Assembly: GCA_009760855.2 (NCBI GenBank)
Contig: WPIO01000003.1
Location: 8,704,001-8,735,000, forward strand
Reading direction: 5' to 3'
Length of the DNA: 31,000 bases
Source of the DNA: Cristatella mucedo
Taxonomy: Eukaryota > Bryozoa > Phylactolaemata > Cristatellidae
Position numbers and translations under genes: made by a program. Below the pieces are notes generated by a model. The model was not told where the DNA came from. It was given only the letters and a program-made list of their open reading frames with translations, and searched no databases. Below are positions 10,227-17,600 of the stretch, one piece after another. Every line of letters begins with the position of its first letter. Positions within the stretch are counted from its first letter, which is position 1.

Positions 10227-13200
10227 CTCTCCCTCTCTCTCCCCTCTCTCTTCCTCTGCCTCTCTCTCTCCTCTCTCTCTCTCCCTCTCACTCTCTCTCT
10301 CTTCCCCCTCTCTCCCCCTCTCTCTCTCCACTCTCTCTCCCTCTCTCTCTCTCCGCTCTCTCCGCTCTCTCTCTCGCTCTCTCTTTACTCCTACCTATCT
10401 CAGTTCAACTGCAGGAATTTCGTGCCTTTGAAAGAGCACGTAAGTGGCTTCCTTTTGAAGGAAAGCCATGATAGAAGTAAACCGTTTCAATCTTAGGCTG
10501 CATGTGGCCGCAATAAAGAGAATATAGAATGGACTAGTCAAAAAGAGAATTACCATTGGCACATTCTCGTAAATACATGTAGCTAGTGCCCGAGGGCTAG
10601 GCTTCGTTCAGTTTGCTGGTATGCCTCAGCCCGTATGCCACCCATCCAAGTCAGCGAGCATAATGCTGTTTTAGTGCGTCTCGACACTGTTGATGTTAAT
10701 CAATCCTCATCTAAAAATAGCGATCACTTATGTGGAAATACTCAGGGCACAGGTAATGCATTGAAGAGCTATGCACGGTGGCTGTTGGAGCGATTTATTA
10801 ATATCTGCTTGGAGACGGACTTGGTTAAGGAAGAGTGCAAAACGCAGTTTAGAAAAACACATATTGGCCAAGATACGGAAGCTTTTTAAACTCAAATAAA
10901 ATTATCATTTCGAGATAACGTACGTATAAACCGCAGACCAAGTGACCGTTTTAGGGTCAGGGGAACTGTTTAGTCGGCTAAGTCCCTTTTTGAGCTAAGT
11001 GCCAGGATCGAGCTCTGGTCGAATGAGCCCGGCGGCTGAAACGTTGGCCAGGGCCTCGTTGCCCCCATCCAAAGTGGCTGCTTGCTTTTGGAGTGAGCCA
11101 CTTAGGCTGTTCCAAGCTGCCACTTTAGCTAATACGACTTGAAGATAGCTCGGTCGTTTCGCTGACATCTTAGCTGGCGATTACAAGCAGTTCTCTGGCG
11201 GAAAAGGCCGCTGCCGCTGCTGCCGGTAGGCACGGCGAACAGCTGCTGCCGCTTTTGCACAGTCACCAGTGTCCTCTATGCTTGCTTACACCTGCACTAA
11301 CTCCGTCATCCTTATGACTTCTCTGCACAGTGGCGACAGCCCGAAGTCGTTTTGGAGCTGTTTTCGGCGCCGGCCTACATCGGCTGCAGCATCTCACTGC
11401 TGCTATGCATGCTGACGCTGGCACTCCTCGTCTACATCCGGTAAGCGGCCGCTGCGAAAAGGAGTGCTATCGCCACTGCGTCGAGGTGGCACAGTCGGGG
11501 CTAACAAAACTTAGGCAAAAAACGTCACTTTACATACAGTCCAATCGCTTGAGAAATATGTGATAGGCCATGGGCTCACACTCTGGACAATTAAGTGGCT
11601 CGACGCAAATTGTTTAATCCAGCAAATACACGTGATCTACAGGTTGTGAAGCTTAGGCAGAACAGATCAAGAGCCATGAGTAGCACCTAGTTTATTGATC
11701 ATTTTTTGTTCTCTAGGTGGTATACTGCAAGTTGAAAAGTGAACGTGAGGTAGCCAATATGCGGTAGCCAAAAGAGGACAACAGATCTTGCCTACTTCTA
11801 GGAACGGTCACAACCTATTCTTGGAGCACAGTTTCTTTCTTGAGTAGCCTGAAGAACGAAAGCTCCGAAATTTTGAAAGCTGTAGGCAACATTTAAATAG
11901 AGAGCTTAATCGGATCAATGAAATTCAATAGTTATCTACCTACTAGACTATAGCTATACTAGAATATAGCGGTAGTAAGCTTGACCAGCTAAGTCATCCT
12001 AACCAATACGATTTGATACTTCTACAGCTTGAGGGGCATTTCCCTCCATCCAGGGAGCTTTGGAAGCCCTATCCATAGTAAGAACATAAACCGTTAAAAC
12101 TGCTTATTTTGTTGCATTAGTATACTCCATCATTTACAGTGACAGGTACAAGAGTACTGCACCATTTATTTAAAGTTTTTAAAACATTTTAGCATTCGAC
12201 GAACGCAAGTTTCGGTCAAAGTAATATTACTTTACTTGAACGAAGCAAATAAGAAGGCCATTTTTAGAAATGAGAGTAAATATATATATATATATAATTC
12301 ATTTATATAGGTTAGAATCTTTCAAGAGTCAGGTAGATATGATAGTAATTTTTGGATTCCGAATTACCTCAGGCACGTTAAGGGCCCCACGGCCCAAACA
12401 TTAACTGATTATTAATAACCTTCTGACTCTGAGTAGAAGAAAACAAGATTGTGCTTATTATGCGTTTACATTCTATGGCAATATACCCAAAATAAAGTCT
12501 ACAAATTGTGCTTAAATTAGTCGGATGTGTCGAAACTAAGTCGCCATGAACCAAGGTCAAGGTAAAATGTATTTGATGACCGAGGTTGTGGGCTCTAGCC
12601 CCGTGGCATATTTAAAGCGCCTAAATAGAGATTAAGTTCTCATAGGGCGCTATGCAAATGAATTATATTTATATACACTCTTACCATCTGTTTTTGATGA
12701 CTAAGTAGGTAATACGGCTGCAATCACTGAGAGGCACCAGCAATAACAGTGCAGTCCAAAGCAGGTAGTCTAGGAAAGGCTGCCATCTTGATAGCATCTT
12801 GACAGTAGAGGGGTCTTAAAAGTGAGCTGTCTAAACATTTTAGCCGATTCAACAGCCTCATTCATGTAGCTACAAAAGAGCCTTGTCGGATACCTATCTC
12901 GCTTGCAGTAGGCAATACACAACTGCTTGCTGCTGTATTCGAACCCAAGACCTGGGTCACAAAGTGAGAGCTCATAGCGCCCAGAATACGAACCAGGTCT
13001 TGGCGCCACAATGCGTATGTGCAGCTACCTTTTTTTGATGTGTCTGCTATTGCATTGCTGAGTTCCATTTGCCGAGTGCTCACTTCTGCGGTTGACTTTG
13101 TAGGACATCAACCTGTACTAGCCTTATACACAAGCATCTGGCAACGTCAGTGGTCTTGGGCAACTTGACCTTCATAATCGGCATGGGTCTTATGCACGAC

Positions 13201-14454
13201 GAGGTGAGTTGACAGTGAGCAGAATCCAATCGCCCCCGTTGCCGTGGTCCTTGGGCTTAATTGGCTACGCACTGCATTGGCTATGCACTGCATTGGCTGC
13301 TACGCACTGCATCCATCCCTTGGGAGAGCAATCCAGCTACATCACATCAAGCTTCGCTTTTCTCGTCGGCATCCATTCGTTCCCTTAGCTGTTTTCTGCC
13401 CCGAACACTCTCTGCCCCAGTAATTCTTGGTTCTGATCGGTCCTAATCTGGCTGGCTCTACAAACAAGAACAGTGACGAGCGGACCCTGTCAAGATTAAG
13501 CGGCGCCGTAAGCGTTATAGTGCAGTCGGCGCGACGAGTCGAAAGTACAGCGGAAAAGAAATTTTGCCGGCCCGCCTTGGTTGCTACTGGTTTCGCCAGC
13601 CCAGAGACTGCTTGAGGCTACTCCAGCTGCTCGCGCGGTTTCTACATGTTGACGTGCTCTGCATTTCTAGGTTGCGTGTCGAACTTTTGCGATATCCTTC
13701 CACTACTTTTTCCTCGCCAACTTTACTTGGCTGATGAACGAAGGGTTCAACCTGTACTACGTGGTCACTTATACAGCGCACAATCAAGCCAACCAGGCCA
13801 CTTCGTCTGGAGTTCGGTATTACATCATTGGATGGGGTATGACTTCTTTCAACCTGCTTCAAACTAAAAACGCAATCAATACTTGCTCTTTCTCATTTAG
13901 CTGCCAGCGCCTCAAAGTAGTTTATATCCCGGTAATTCTTCCTGAGCCATCGGTGAAATTGTGTGTTCGTCACTGGTTTTAATTCACTTGCAAGTGGCCT
14001 GCAATGCAGATATTGGCCTCAGAAGCAAATCGTCAGCAGCATCACTAGACTGCTAGCAGGGCTGTGATACGGATGGGCCACTCTTTAAACGGTTACCATG
14101 GAAGATCTTACCCTAAAGATCTATTCATTTAACACCACTCATATGACCTCTGCCCGAAATTGCGTGCCATTCCAAAATGACTTGTCATTGCATGAGCATA
14201 TTTATCCTGCCATGAAGTCGGCCTACTTTCAGCTATGAAACGTAGCCAAAGTTAGGGCCTGCTTAGAGAAGATTGTGAGAGTCAAACTAGTTCGCAAATT
14301 TGTGACATGGCGTCTAGATTAGTGTCATTCCGTTTAAGTTAGGACTCCTAGCCAGTGTTCTAAATCGTTCGCAAGTGGTGCAAAACTCGTCTGATCTGAG
14401 GTAAATGGCTGCTACAGCACATTGCTTCGGTCGCTCTTAGGCATCAAATGAACT

Positions 14455-14502
<48 letters not shown>

Positions 14503-17500
14503 GCACGCACGCACGCACACACACATATATATATATACACACACATTATCACTGTATCTCTCCTCTCTCTATCTCACTCTCTCTCTCTCTCTATATATAG
14601 ATATATATATATATATACATACATATGTATTTATATTTGTATGTATTTATTTATTTGCTTCTTTAGTACGCTCTTGCACCACACGCCCCTCAGTTTCCAC
14701 TCTTCTCGCCGCTCCTCTATCTAAATTGAAATATTTTTATGACCTGGGCTACAGTTAGTGTGCACCAAATTCTCTGCCACTAGCTTCTGGCTTCTGCACC
14801 CATGTACCTGCAACCACCTTGTTCAATTCAAGTCTCAGCTGGAGACGCATCTGCTTCTTGGCTCAAGGGAATCACGACTCGAATGCACAGTCGAGGTGTG
14901 GTCGTTCGCATGCTTTTGCATGCGAACGCAGTAAGCACATTGCTGAGCTGCAGGGTCACGGAAACTTGTTGCCGCAACTTACCTGTTCGCAGCCAGCTGT
15001 CATTGTGCTACGCTTTGGGAATGGACCGGCCAATGCGCTTGCAACGGGAGGCGTTGGCTTGTACGCGAGCGTTCTACCGACTGGCTACCACATGCGAACC
15101 TTGAGCAGGTGCATCGAGATATATCGAATTCTCTCCTCTCGGTGCATGATCTGACGGCGATCCGTGCTCGCTTTCTGCTCTCGTCCTTAACCGTACAGGC
15201 AGCATGCGATGGCCATTCGGGTGAGCGCACCTGTTTGCATGCTGCGATGTGCTTTCTCTTCAGTTCTTCCGGCTCTCATCGTGGGCATCGTGGTGGGCGT
15301 GTACTACGATAACTACTTTGCTTCCGACGTGTAAGCGGCCGTGGCTCAATGCCACAAACCTAGCAAGTTATAGCCTCGCTGCTGCTGCTGCAGCAGCGAC
15401 TGCTGTGGTTCTGCATTGCCAGCCATGCTGGCGGCCTTGCTGCCACTGCGCTTTGCAGCAGCATTGTGCTCATTCACATGAGCACTCACCGGCTTCCGAG
15501 TTTGCCGATGACCCATAAAGGAAATGTCCCCGGCGGCGGTGGGCATTGCTGAGCACGCTAGATTTAGTCTCTTTTTTCAGATGCTGGGTTGACTGGAGCA
15601 TGATATGGTTCTTCGTAGGACCACCTTTGGCCATAATTTGTGTAAGCGGTCAGCAGCTGCTAATGCTGCTGACGACTTTCTAGCCGTGGCCTGCGTGGCA
15701 AAGCTTTTCCCAGACCAGCGCCAGCTGCTGCTGTGGTCTTTTGATGCCCGTGGGCACTCACGCTGTCAGTTGGCGTCGCCCGTTACTTAGGTGACGATCC
15801 TCGTCATGACGTTTGCTGCCAAGGAGAGCACTGAGATGTCGTACACAAAGAACGAAGCTGCCAACAAGCTGACAGAGTAGGACAGCAGAGCGCTTACAGT
15901 GGCTTGGCTTTCGGCGCTGCTGCTCCCGCTGCTGCTGCTGCCGTCACTGCCACTGCTAAGGCAGCTGCTGCTCCCGCTGCTGCTGCCGTCACTGCCACTG
16001 CTAAGGCAGCTGCTGCTCCCGCTGCTGCTGCCGTCACTGCCACTGCTAAGGCAGCTGCTGCTTCTGCTGCTGCTGCCGTCACTGCCACTGCTAAGGCAGC
16101 TGCTGCTCCCGCTGCTGCTGCCGTCACTGCCACTGCTAAGGCAGCTGCTGCTCCCGCTGCTGCTGCCGTCACTGCCACTGCTAAGGCAGCTGCTGCTCCC
16201 GCTGCTGCTGTCTGCCGTACAGCAATCCTGCCATTAGTACCTTGCACGTGCCATCGTCACTTGTAAAGAATCTTCAGCTTCGTTGCACTGCTGCTGCTGC
16301 AGCAGCGCTGCTTGGCTTCGTGTTTGGTAGGCAGCATGAGACAAACGTTCACTCATGCACCGCTCGCTTGGCGCCAGCATCGCTTCTCCGCTCGTTTTCG
16401 TCGCGCAGGTACCACTCTCGTGCAGTATGGACGCAGATATTGCTGCTCACGATGACCTGGGCATTTGCCATGGCCATGCTCAGGTTCCGTGGCAGTGTCT
16501 TCAAGTGGGTGTACATGATATTCGCCTGCATGCAGGTAAGAGCTTCCGCCCGATCAGCGCTGCTAATATTGCTAGCTAGACGGGAGGACGCTTCCATCAG
16601 ATTTGAGAAATGATTTTTTTTATTCCGCACCTGCGTCCGATAAGAAAAGAAAGGTAAATTAGTTCCTGCCAACCTATCTGTAGTACTTTTGCAGAAGGCC
16701 TCCAGGTACAACCTGCTGTTCGGACTGGACGACAGGCATTGCTCGTAAGAATATGAGACTGGGTCTCCAGTTACTATGCTCACAGAGTGTGGAGCTCACT
16801 ACCGAATCACGCCATCTCTTTATTTTAAAAGATTTTTACAAGGAGCAAAAGAATAATAATAATAATGCACTTGGTATAGCGCCCTAAAGAACTCAATCTC
16901 TTTTTAGGCACTTTATAAGTGCTGCAAAGGAAGCCCGATCGAATGGTTAATAGTGCCATGCTGAATACACAATAAGAATAAAATGGTTATGGGTTATATT
17001 TACAGGGTCAGCATCCAAGTATGGTTAGTGGCAGCGTCCATAGTGTCAGCAAACATATGAAATTAAAGGACGAATCACAAGAACCCACCACATCCGGCGA
17101 TTGTGTGCCTTCCTGCCACCGCTGCTTTACTTAAACATTGAATTTAGGTTTGCTAACGTGCTTATTTTTGTTTCGCCAGATTACTAGGCGCCGGATTCAG
17201 GCTCTGACTTTCATTTTACCAACAAGAGTCTGGCCAGACTCTGTCACGTCTGGCCAGACTCTAGCAAGGGCTCTCGTCGTTTGCTTCAGCTAAACATCAA
17301 GCGGCTCTTTGTCAATTCGTGTCAATTCCTTCGTAGCTCGAGCTTAGACGTCGCTTTTACCTGGTCAAATTTCAGGGCTCATTTTTCTTCGTGTTTTACT
17401 TCCTGCTCAACGAGGAAGTTCGAACCGTGATCAAGGGCAAGGAGATAAGGAGAGAGCTCGGCTGGGAAGTAACCGGCGTGGACGACTCCATGCTGTTTGA

Positions 17501-17534
17501 CTGCAACGACGAGGCGATCCCATTGACATTAAAG
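1964..17534 (+). CDS. Adhesion G-protein-coupled receptor (HRM-GAIN-GPS-7TM), 13 exons, 5' end outside window
   Basis: Spliced gene on the plus strand. Exons: 1964-2137, 3617-3723, 5572-5779, 6442-6632, 8985-9158, 11331-11440, 13104-13203, 13671-13836, 15264-15330, 15581-15641, 15791-15876, 16409-16535, 17376-17534. Every junction has AG/GT and matching phase. The total is 1730 nt, that is 2 nt plus 576 codons with no stop. Numbering the first full codon as residue 1, the order is HRM about 1-82, GAIN about 83-284, degenerate GPS 235-276 and seven helices about 290-535, then a short cytoplasmic tail. This order is diagnostic of family B2 receptors, plasma-membrane proteins that usually sense adhesion or mechanical cues through a tethered agonist. 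Ligand and subfamily (latrophilin-like or other) cannot be assigned. Exons upstream of 1964 must exist because the first exon begins mid-codon; the HRM is the first domain seen here. Introns run from about 150 bp to 2.35 kb and contain most of the repeats listed below. Confidence 0.93.
2246..2303. repeat. (GT)n microsatellite with GA-rich end
   Basis: About 43 bases of uninterrupted GT followed by gagagaggg-type sequence, in intron 1 about 110 bp after exon 1. It produces a false Cys-Val frame. Confidence 0.95.
2405..3605 (+). mobile_element. L2/CR1-like LINE, 5'-truncated, split by SINE A
   Basis: Starts near the reverse-transcriptase YADD/QLY block (decayed) and continues with [45 protein letters not shown], then after a stop [34 protein letters not shown] and [12 protein letters not shown]. 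These are the thumb and C-terminal blocks of L2/CR1/Jockey-group non-LTR retrotransposons. After the SINE insertion (3107-3318) it resumes with cctcgtacaaacctcaaatcc and ends in the hairpin tail 3540-3573 and an ATT-rich end. It is the best preserved plus-strand copy, but has stops and frame changes. Confidence 0.88.
3107..3318 (+). mobile_element. tRNA-derived SINE, family A, copy 2, nested in LINE, with (TA)n tail
   Basis: A box tggtccagcgg at 3113-3123, B box gtgggctcgagcc at 3161-3173, hairpin tail 3190-3223 (GCGCC...AGTTCTCT...GGCGC), then an (AT)n run of about 80 bases (3237-3318). The minus-strand LINE copy at 23077 shows the uninterrupted sequence around the insertion point, so the nesting order is clear. 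Confidence 0.88.
3617..3723 (+). CDS. aGPCR exon 2: second half of HRM domain
   Basis: The acceptor is aattttcag and the donor is gtgcgt. The two leading bases complete the codon begun in exon 1; the other two frames hit a stop inside the exon. It contains RTC (third HRM cysteine, residue 64), the Gly/Trp pair in [10 protein letters not shown] and the fourth cysteine (82), then a helix-like stretch [10 protein letters not shown] that starts the GAIN region. The exon ends in phase 0. Confidence 0.85.
4140..4553 (-). mobile_element. Solo LTR (about 414 bp) with 5-bp target duplication
   Basis: On the minus strand the element begins TGCTACGCG and ends CCACAGTAACA, the TG...CA of LTRs. It is flanked by identical 5-bp repeats tgaag at 4135-4139 and 4554-4558. 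Inside, an AATAAA lies about 90 bp from the 3' end, followed by a region that opens with gagtctc and later has gagactc, an inverted pair. No internal coding region, primer-binding site or second LTR is near, so it is a solo LTR. Ty3-type is likely from the 5-bp duplication, but not proven. Confidence 0.75.
5430..5516 (-). mobile_element. L2/CR1-like LINE 3' tail
   Basis: Reverse complement of the LINE end: AT-rich terminus (ataataattataatag), then the GCGCC/GGCGC hairpin with the AGAGAA/TTCTCT inner stem, and the tttgctgcaaaggaaa block that precedes it in other copies. It ends about 55 bp before the exon 3 acceptor. Confidence 0.85.
5572..5779 (+). CDS. aGPCR exon 3: helical GAIN subdomain A
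   Basis: The acceptor is a pyrimidine tract ending gttctag and the donor is gtacgt. It enters in phase 0 and leaves one base, with 69 codons. The product is rich in Leu and Ala in a helical pattern (for example [19 protein letters not shown]), as expected for the GAIN A bundle, with a possible glycosylation site NAT. The C-terminal part is Arg-rich (ARRHRRGD). A minus-strand LINE tail ends about 50 bp before the acceptor. Confidence 0.85.
5780..6441. other. aGPCR intron 3
   Basis: 662 bp. No repeat or coding exon recognised; open frames on the minus strand here are not supported by any known motif. Confidence 0.6.
6442..6632 (+). CDS. aGPCR exon 4: GAIN subdomain B beta-strands
   Basis: The acceptor is cttgcag and the donor is gtaagt. 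The two leading bases complete the Ser codon split from exon 3; 63 codons follow and the exon ends in phase 0. Alternating hydrophobic strands ([39 protein letters not shown]) fit the beta sandwich that packs against the GPS. An LTR-like element starts about five bases into the following intron. Confidence 0.88.
6638..7053 (+). mobile_element. LTR-like element directly after the exon 4 donor
   Basis: Starts TGTGG at 6638 and ends CACAGTAACA at 7053, the same last ten bases as the LTR at 4140-4553 and nearly the same length (416 vs 414 bp). A TATA-like ttatatatg (6932-6940), AATAAA at 6954-6959 and a following agtctc...gagact inverted pair match the layout of that LTR. No clean target duplication was found, so the left border is uncertain. 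If 6638 is right, only GTAAG of the splice donor is ancestral and its sixth base is the first T of the LTR. Confidence 0.55.
7255..7408 (+). mobile_element. L2/CR1-like LINE 3' end
   Basis: Matches the 3' part of the LINE copy at 3460-3600 (accatattatgcttgttg, then a catgcaaag block) and keeps the decayed hairpin cctagaaagagattaatttctctgatggc, ending in an ATT-rich tract. Confidence 0.7.
7541..7653 (+). repeat. 113-bp direct repeat, left copy
   Basis: About 92% identical (nine differences by eye) to 8355-8467, same orientation and same length. The two copies flank a minus-strand LINE and a CAG tract. It has no coding match. See the finding. Confidence 0.9.
7660..7688. repeat. (CAG)n microsatellite
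   Basis: Nine near-perfect CAG units just after the left 113-bp repeat. Confidence 0.9.
7766..8345 (-). mobile_element. L2/CR1-like LINE, 3' part
   Basis: From the left: ATT-rich terminus, hairpin, tttgctgcaaaggg, then the agtgtcagcacgcataagcac and aatgctgtcctaaataggtgtg blocks found in the copies at 16851, 23077 and 28449. It runs through the decayed reverse-transcriptase C-terminus toward the right 113-bp repeat. Confidence 0.85.
8355..8467 (+). repeat. 113-bp direct repeat, right copy
   Basis: Partner of 7541-7653. Confidence 0.9.
8761..8895 (+). repeat. 27-bp minisatellite, five units, open reading frame
   Basis: Units begin at 8761, 8788, 8815, 8842 and 8869, exactly 27 bp apart, with consensus near cctatgacctctgccacgat plus a seven-base end. 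One forward frame stays open through all five units and encodes a nine-residue Thr/Ser/Met/Pro-rich repeat (like SPMTSATMT). This frame differs from that of exon 5, 90 bp downstream, so direct read-in is not possible. Confidence 0.9.
8985..9158 (+). CDS. aGPCR exon 5: degenerate GPS and tethered-agonist segment
   Basis: The acceptor is gcattgtag and the donor gtaagc; 58 codons, phase 0 at both ends. It has the first GPS cysteine (residue 235, AACF), the Trp (249, MQWRP), and [11 protein letters not shown] at 266-276. Aligned on the conserved C-x-C-x-H-L-T-x-F-A-V pattern, the second cysteine of the C-x-C is Tyr, HLT is GSG, and the agonist Phe is kept (274). The Gly-Cys normally after the Trp reads AI. 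Sequons NVS, NSS and NQT are present. Lack of the catalytic His and the Thr/Ser nucleophile predicts no autoproteolysis (inference). Confidence 0.88.
9409..9570 (+). mobile_element. tRNA-derived SINE, family B, copy 1
   Basis: A box tggtgcactaag and a near-perfect B box gggttcgaatcct, followed by a body shared with 21622-21781: ctgcaagcggtg.cgatagcc, then ctatacaaa and ttaaatcagc. The 3' end differs from family A and lacks the LINE hairpin. Confidence 0.7.
9578..9660 (-). mobile_element. Possible tRNA-like SINE head
   Basis: On the minus strand an A box-like tggctcattagcc is followed by a B box-like gggttcgcggctcc. No tail is recognised; it may be a relic next to family B copy 1. Confidence 0.35.
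10087..10388. repeat. (CT)n microsatellite with CCCCTCTC variants
   Basis: About 300 bases of CT with ccc, ttc and tcg interruptions. It creates Ser/Leu and Arg/Glu frames on both strands that are not genes. Confidence 0.97.
11331..11440 (+). CDS. aGPCR exon 6: transmembrane helix 1
   Basis: The acceptor is ctgcacag and the donor gtaagc; it starts in phase 0 and leaves two bases. After a short linker ([14 protein letters not shown]) it encodes a strongly hydrophobic segment, [20 protein letters not shown], which fits TM1 of family B2 receptors (A/Y-x-I-G...LS/LL pattern) and ends in a basic residue formed across the splice. Confidence 0.9.
12550..12676 (+). mobile_element. tRNA-derived SINE, family A, copy 3 (head decayed)
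   Basis: The B box (gtgggctctagcc) and the tail hairpin AAGCGCCTAAATAG...AGTTCTCATAGGGCGC with aaatgaattatat are clear; the A box region is not. Confidence 0.7.
12832..12990 (-). mobile_element. tRNA-derived SINE, family B, copy 2 (minus strand)
   Basis: On the minus strand it has cttgggttcgaata (B box), then tactgcaagcga.gatagg, and near the end gctgttgaatcggct, parallel to the family B copies at 9409 and 21622. Confidence 0.6.
13104..13203 (+). CDS. aGPCR exon 7: first intracellular loop and helix 2
   Basis: The acceptor is ttgtag and the donor gtgagt. The first base completes an Arg codon (CG|G). The product includes [20 protein letters not shown], matching the family pattern IHKNL..NL....L.F..G of intracellular loop 1 and TM2. 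It ends in phase 0. Confidence 0.9.
13204..13670. other. aGPCR intron 7
   Basis: 467 bp. Only a small threefold repeat of an attggctacgcactgc-type 16-mer at about 13261-13310 is noted. Confidence 0.7.
13671..13836 (+). CDS. aGPCR exon 8: helix 3, intracellular loop 2, start of helix 4
   Basis: The acceptor is gcatttctag and the donor gtatga; 55 codons plus one base. It encodes the most diagnostic block: VACRTF (the extracellular cysteine at the top of TM3), [20 protein letters not shown] (family HYFFLA.F.WM..EG..LY), then VRYYIIGW at the start of TM4. Recognition as an aGPCR rests strongly on this exon. Confidence 0.95.
14165..14445 (+). mobile_element. Decayed L2/CR1-like LINE fragment
   Basis: Parallels 2690-2890 of the better copy: aagtcggcctactttcagct, gggcctgcttaga, aaactagttcgcaaatttgtgacatgg, gcaagtggtgcaaaactc. 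Many stops. Confidence 0.7.
14456..14635. repeat. Compound (CA)n-(CGCA)n-(TA)n-(CT)n microsatellite
   Basis: About 65 bases of CA/CGCA, then TA, CACA, CT and ATAT blocks in series. Confidence 0.95.
14903..14928. repeat. Perfect 11-bp hairpin with TTTT loop
   Basis: CGTTCGCATGC pairs with GCATGCGAACG across a four-T loop. In intron 8. No function assigned. Confidence 0.85.
15264..15330 (+). CDS. aGPCR exon 9: helix 4
   Basis: The acceptor is tctcttcag and the donor gtaagc. The first two bases complete a Val codon, giving [15 protein letters not shown] across the splice, the TM4 signature (GW..P...VGI..G). It continues into extracellular loop 2 ([10 protein letters not shown]) and leaves two bases. 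Confidence 0.92.
15331..15580. other. aGPCR intron 9
   Basis: 250 bp, with a gctgctgctgctgcagcagc tract near 15379. No other feature. Confidence 0.7.
15581..15641 (+). CDS. aGPCR exon 10: extracellular loop 2 cysteine and helix 5 start
   Basis: The acceptor is a strong pyrimidine tract (cttttttcag); the donor is gtaagc at 15642. Twenty codons follow a split Val. It encodes [20 protein letters not shown], matching the family pattern CWL...W.F.GP....I. The Cys at its start is the expected partner of the TM3 cysteine. Confidence 0.92.
15791..15876 (+). CDS. aGPCR exon 11: end of helix 5 and intracellular loop 3
   Basis: The acceptor is ttacttag and the donor is gtagga, weaker than the others in this gene. 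It encodes [12 protein letters not shown] then a polar loop ([14 protein letters not shown]) leading to TM6. The conserved Asn often found in TM5 is not seen. The frame closes cleanly with exon 12 through a split Glu codon. Intron 10 before it is only 149 bp. Confidence 0.85.
15914..16212. repeat. 45-bp minisatellite (6+ units) in intron 11
   Basis: The gctaag landmark recurs at 15955, 16000, 16045, 16090, 16135 and 16180, exactly 45 bp apart. Each unit is gctaaggcagctgctgctcc plus a 25-base GCT-rich rest. Units are nearly identical; one has gcttct instead of gctccc. Because the unit is a multiple of three, frames on both strands stay open: one forward frame reads Ala-rich [15 protein letters not shown], another Leu-rich. 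It sits between exons 11 and 12, is not in their spliced frame, and is read as an intronic repeat. Confidence 0.95.
16409..16535 (+). CDS. aGPCR exon 12: helix 6 and start of helix 7
   Basis: The acceptor is tcgcgcag and the donor gtaaga. The leading base completes Glu. It encodes [18 protein letters not shown] (TM6; family LL.LTW.FG, with Ala in place of the usual Gly), a short extracellular loop, and VYMIFACMQ entering TM7, where family members have the L-N/Q-G turn. Confidence 0.92.
16851..17092 (-). mobile_element. L2/CR1-like LINE 3' end
   Basis: (AAT)n terminus, then the hairpin (gcgccctaaagaactcaatctctttttaggc), gctgcaaaggaa, and the aagtatggttagtggcagcgt and gtgtcagc blocks of the family. 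Confidence 0.85.
17225..17262. repeat. 18-bp palindrome with a second 15-bp copy
   Basis: AGAGTCTGGCCAGACTCT at 17225-17242 is a perfect palindrome; gtctggccagactct recurs at 17248-17262. It lies about 115 bp before exon 13. Confidence 0.85.
17376..17534 (+). CDS. aGPCR exon 13: end of helix 7, helix 8, proximal tail
   Basis: The acceptor is caaatttcag; the likely donor is gtaatt at 17535. It encodes [19 protein letters not shown], the family pattern QG.FIF..YC..N.EVR at the end of TM7, then a charged tail ([13 protein letters not shown]) and an acidic stretch ([13 protein letters not shown]). Phase 0 at both ends, 53 codons. If the donor is not used, the frame reads on for 21 more codons to a TAG at 17598-17600. 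Confidence 0.9.
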
Positions 17535-17600
17535 GTAATTCAAACAGCCGACATTTTTTCTGTCGTCGATATGAGCCAGATACGGCAACCGCCGGATTAG
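17535..17600 (+). CDS. Possible read-through C-terminus of the aGPCR
   Basis: If the gtaatt donor is skipped, exon 13 continues open as VIQTADIFSVVDMSQIRQPP plus one residue and stops at 17598-17600. It would make a complete receptor with a short tail and no further exon. This competes with the two spliced alternatives at 17693 and 22031; the sequence alone does not decide. Confidence 0.3.
   Translation, partial: VIQTADIFSVVDMSQIRQPPD

Larger units (their letters stand above)
9159..11330. other. aGPCR intron 5
   Basis: 2.17 kb. Holds a family B SINE, a possible minus-strand tRNA-like relic, a long (CT)n tract, and a weak tRNA-like stretch near 10985-11050. An open frame at 10635-10889 (84 codons) matches nothing I recognise. 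Stretches 9660-10086 and 10390-10980 show no clear element. Confidence 0.8.
11441..13103. other. aGPCR intron 6
   Basis: 1.66 kb. From 11441 to 12550 it is AT-rich with no recognised element except a short (TA)n at about 12278-12297. Then a SINE A and a minus-strand SINE B relic. Confidence 0.75.
13837..15263. other. aGPCR intron 8
   Basis: 1.43 kb. Holds a decayed LINE, a compound (CA)n/(TA)n/(CT)n tract and a perfect 11-bp hairpin. Nothing recognised in 13837-14160 or 14930-15263. Confidence 0.75.
16536..17375. other. aGPCR intron 12
   Basis: 840 bp with a minus-strand LINE 3' end and an 18-bp palindrome repeated in part. Nothing recognised in 16536-16850. Confidence 0.75.

Noticed and set aside
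9846-10496. Long Ser/Leu-rich and Arg/Glu-rich frames, also at 19840-20969, 26051-26353 and 30090-30485
   Set aside because: They are translations of (CT)n/(GA)n tracts with short flanks; no domain, and both strands are open for the same reason.
10635-10889. 84-codon frame in intron 5
   Set aside because: No recognisable domain or homologous copy in the window; it may be a relic, but I cannot support a gene.
15914-16212. Regular repeat array considered as CRISPR
   Set aside because: Units are contiguous with no unique spacers, and the DNA is eukaryotic.
15894-16266. Ala-rich and Leu-rich proteins on both strands
   Set aside because: Product of the 45-bp minisatellite in intron 11; no start context or splice link to the receptor.
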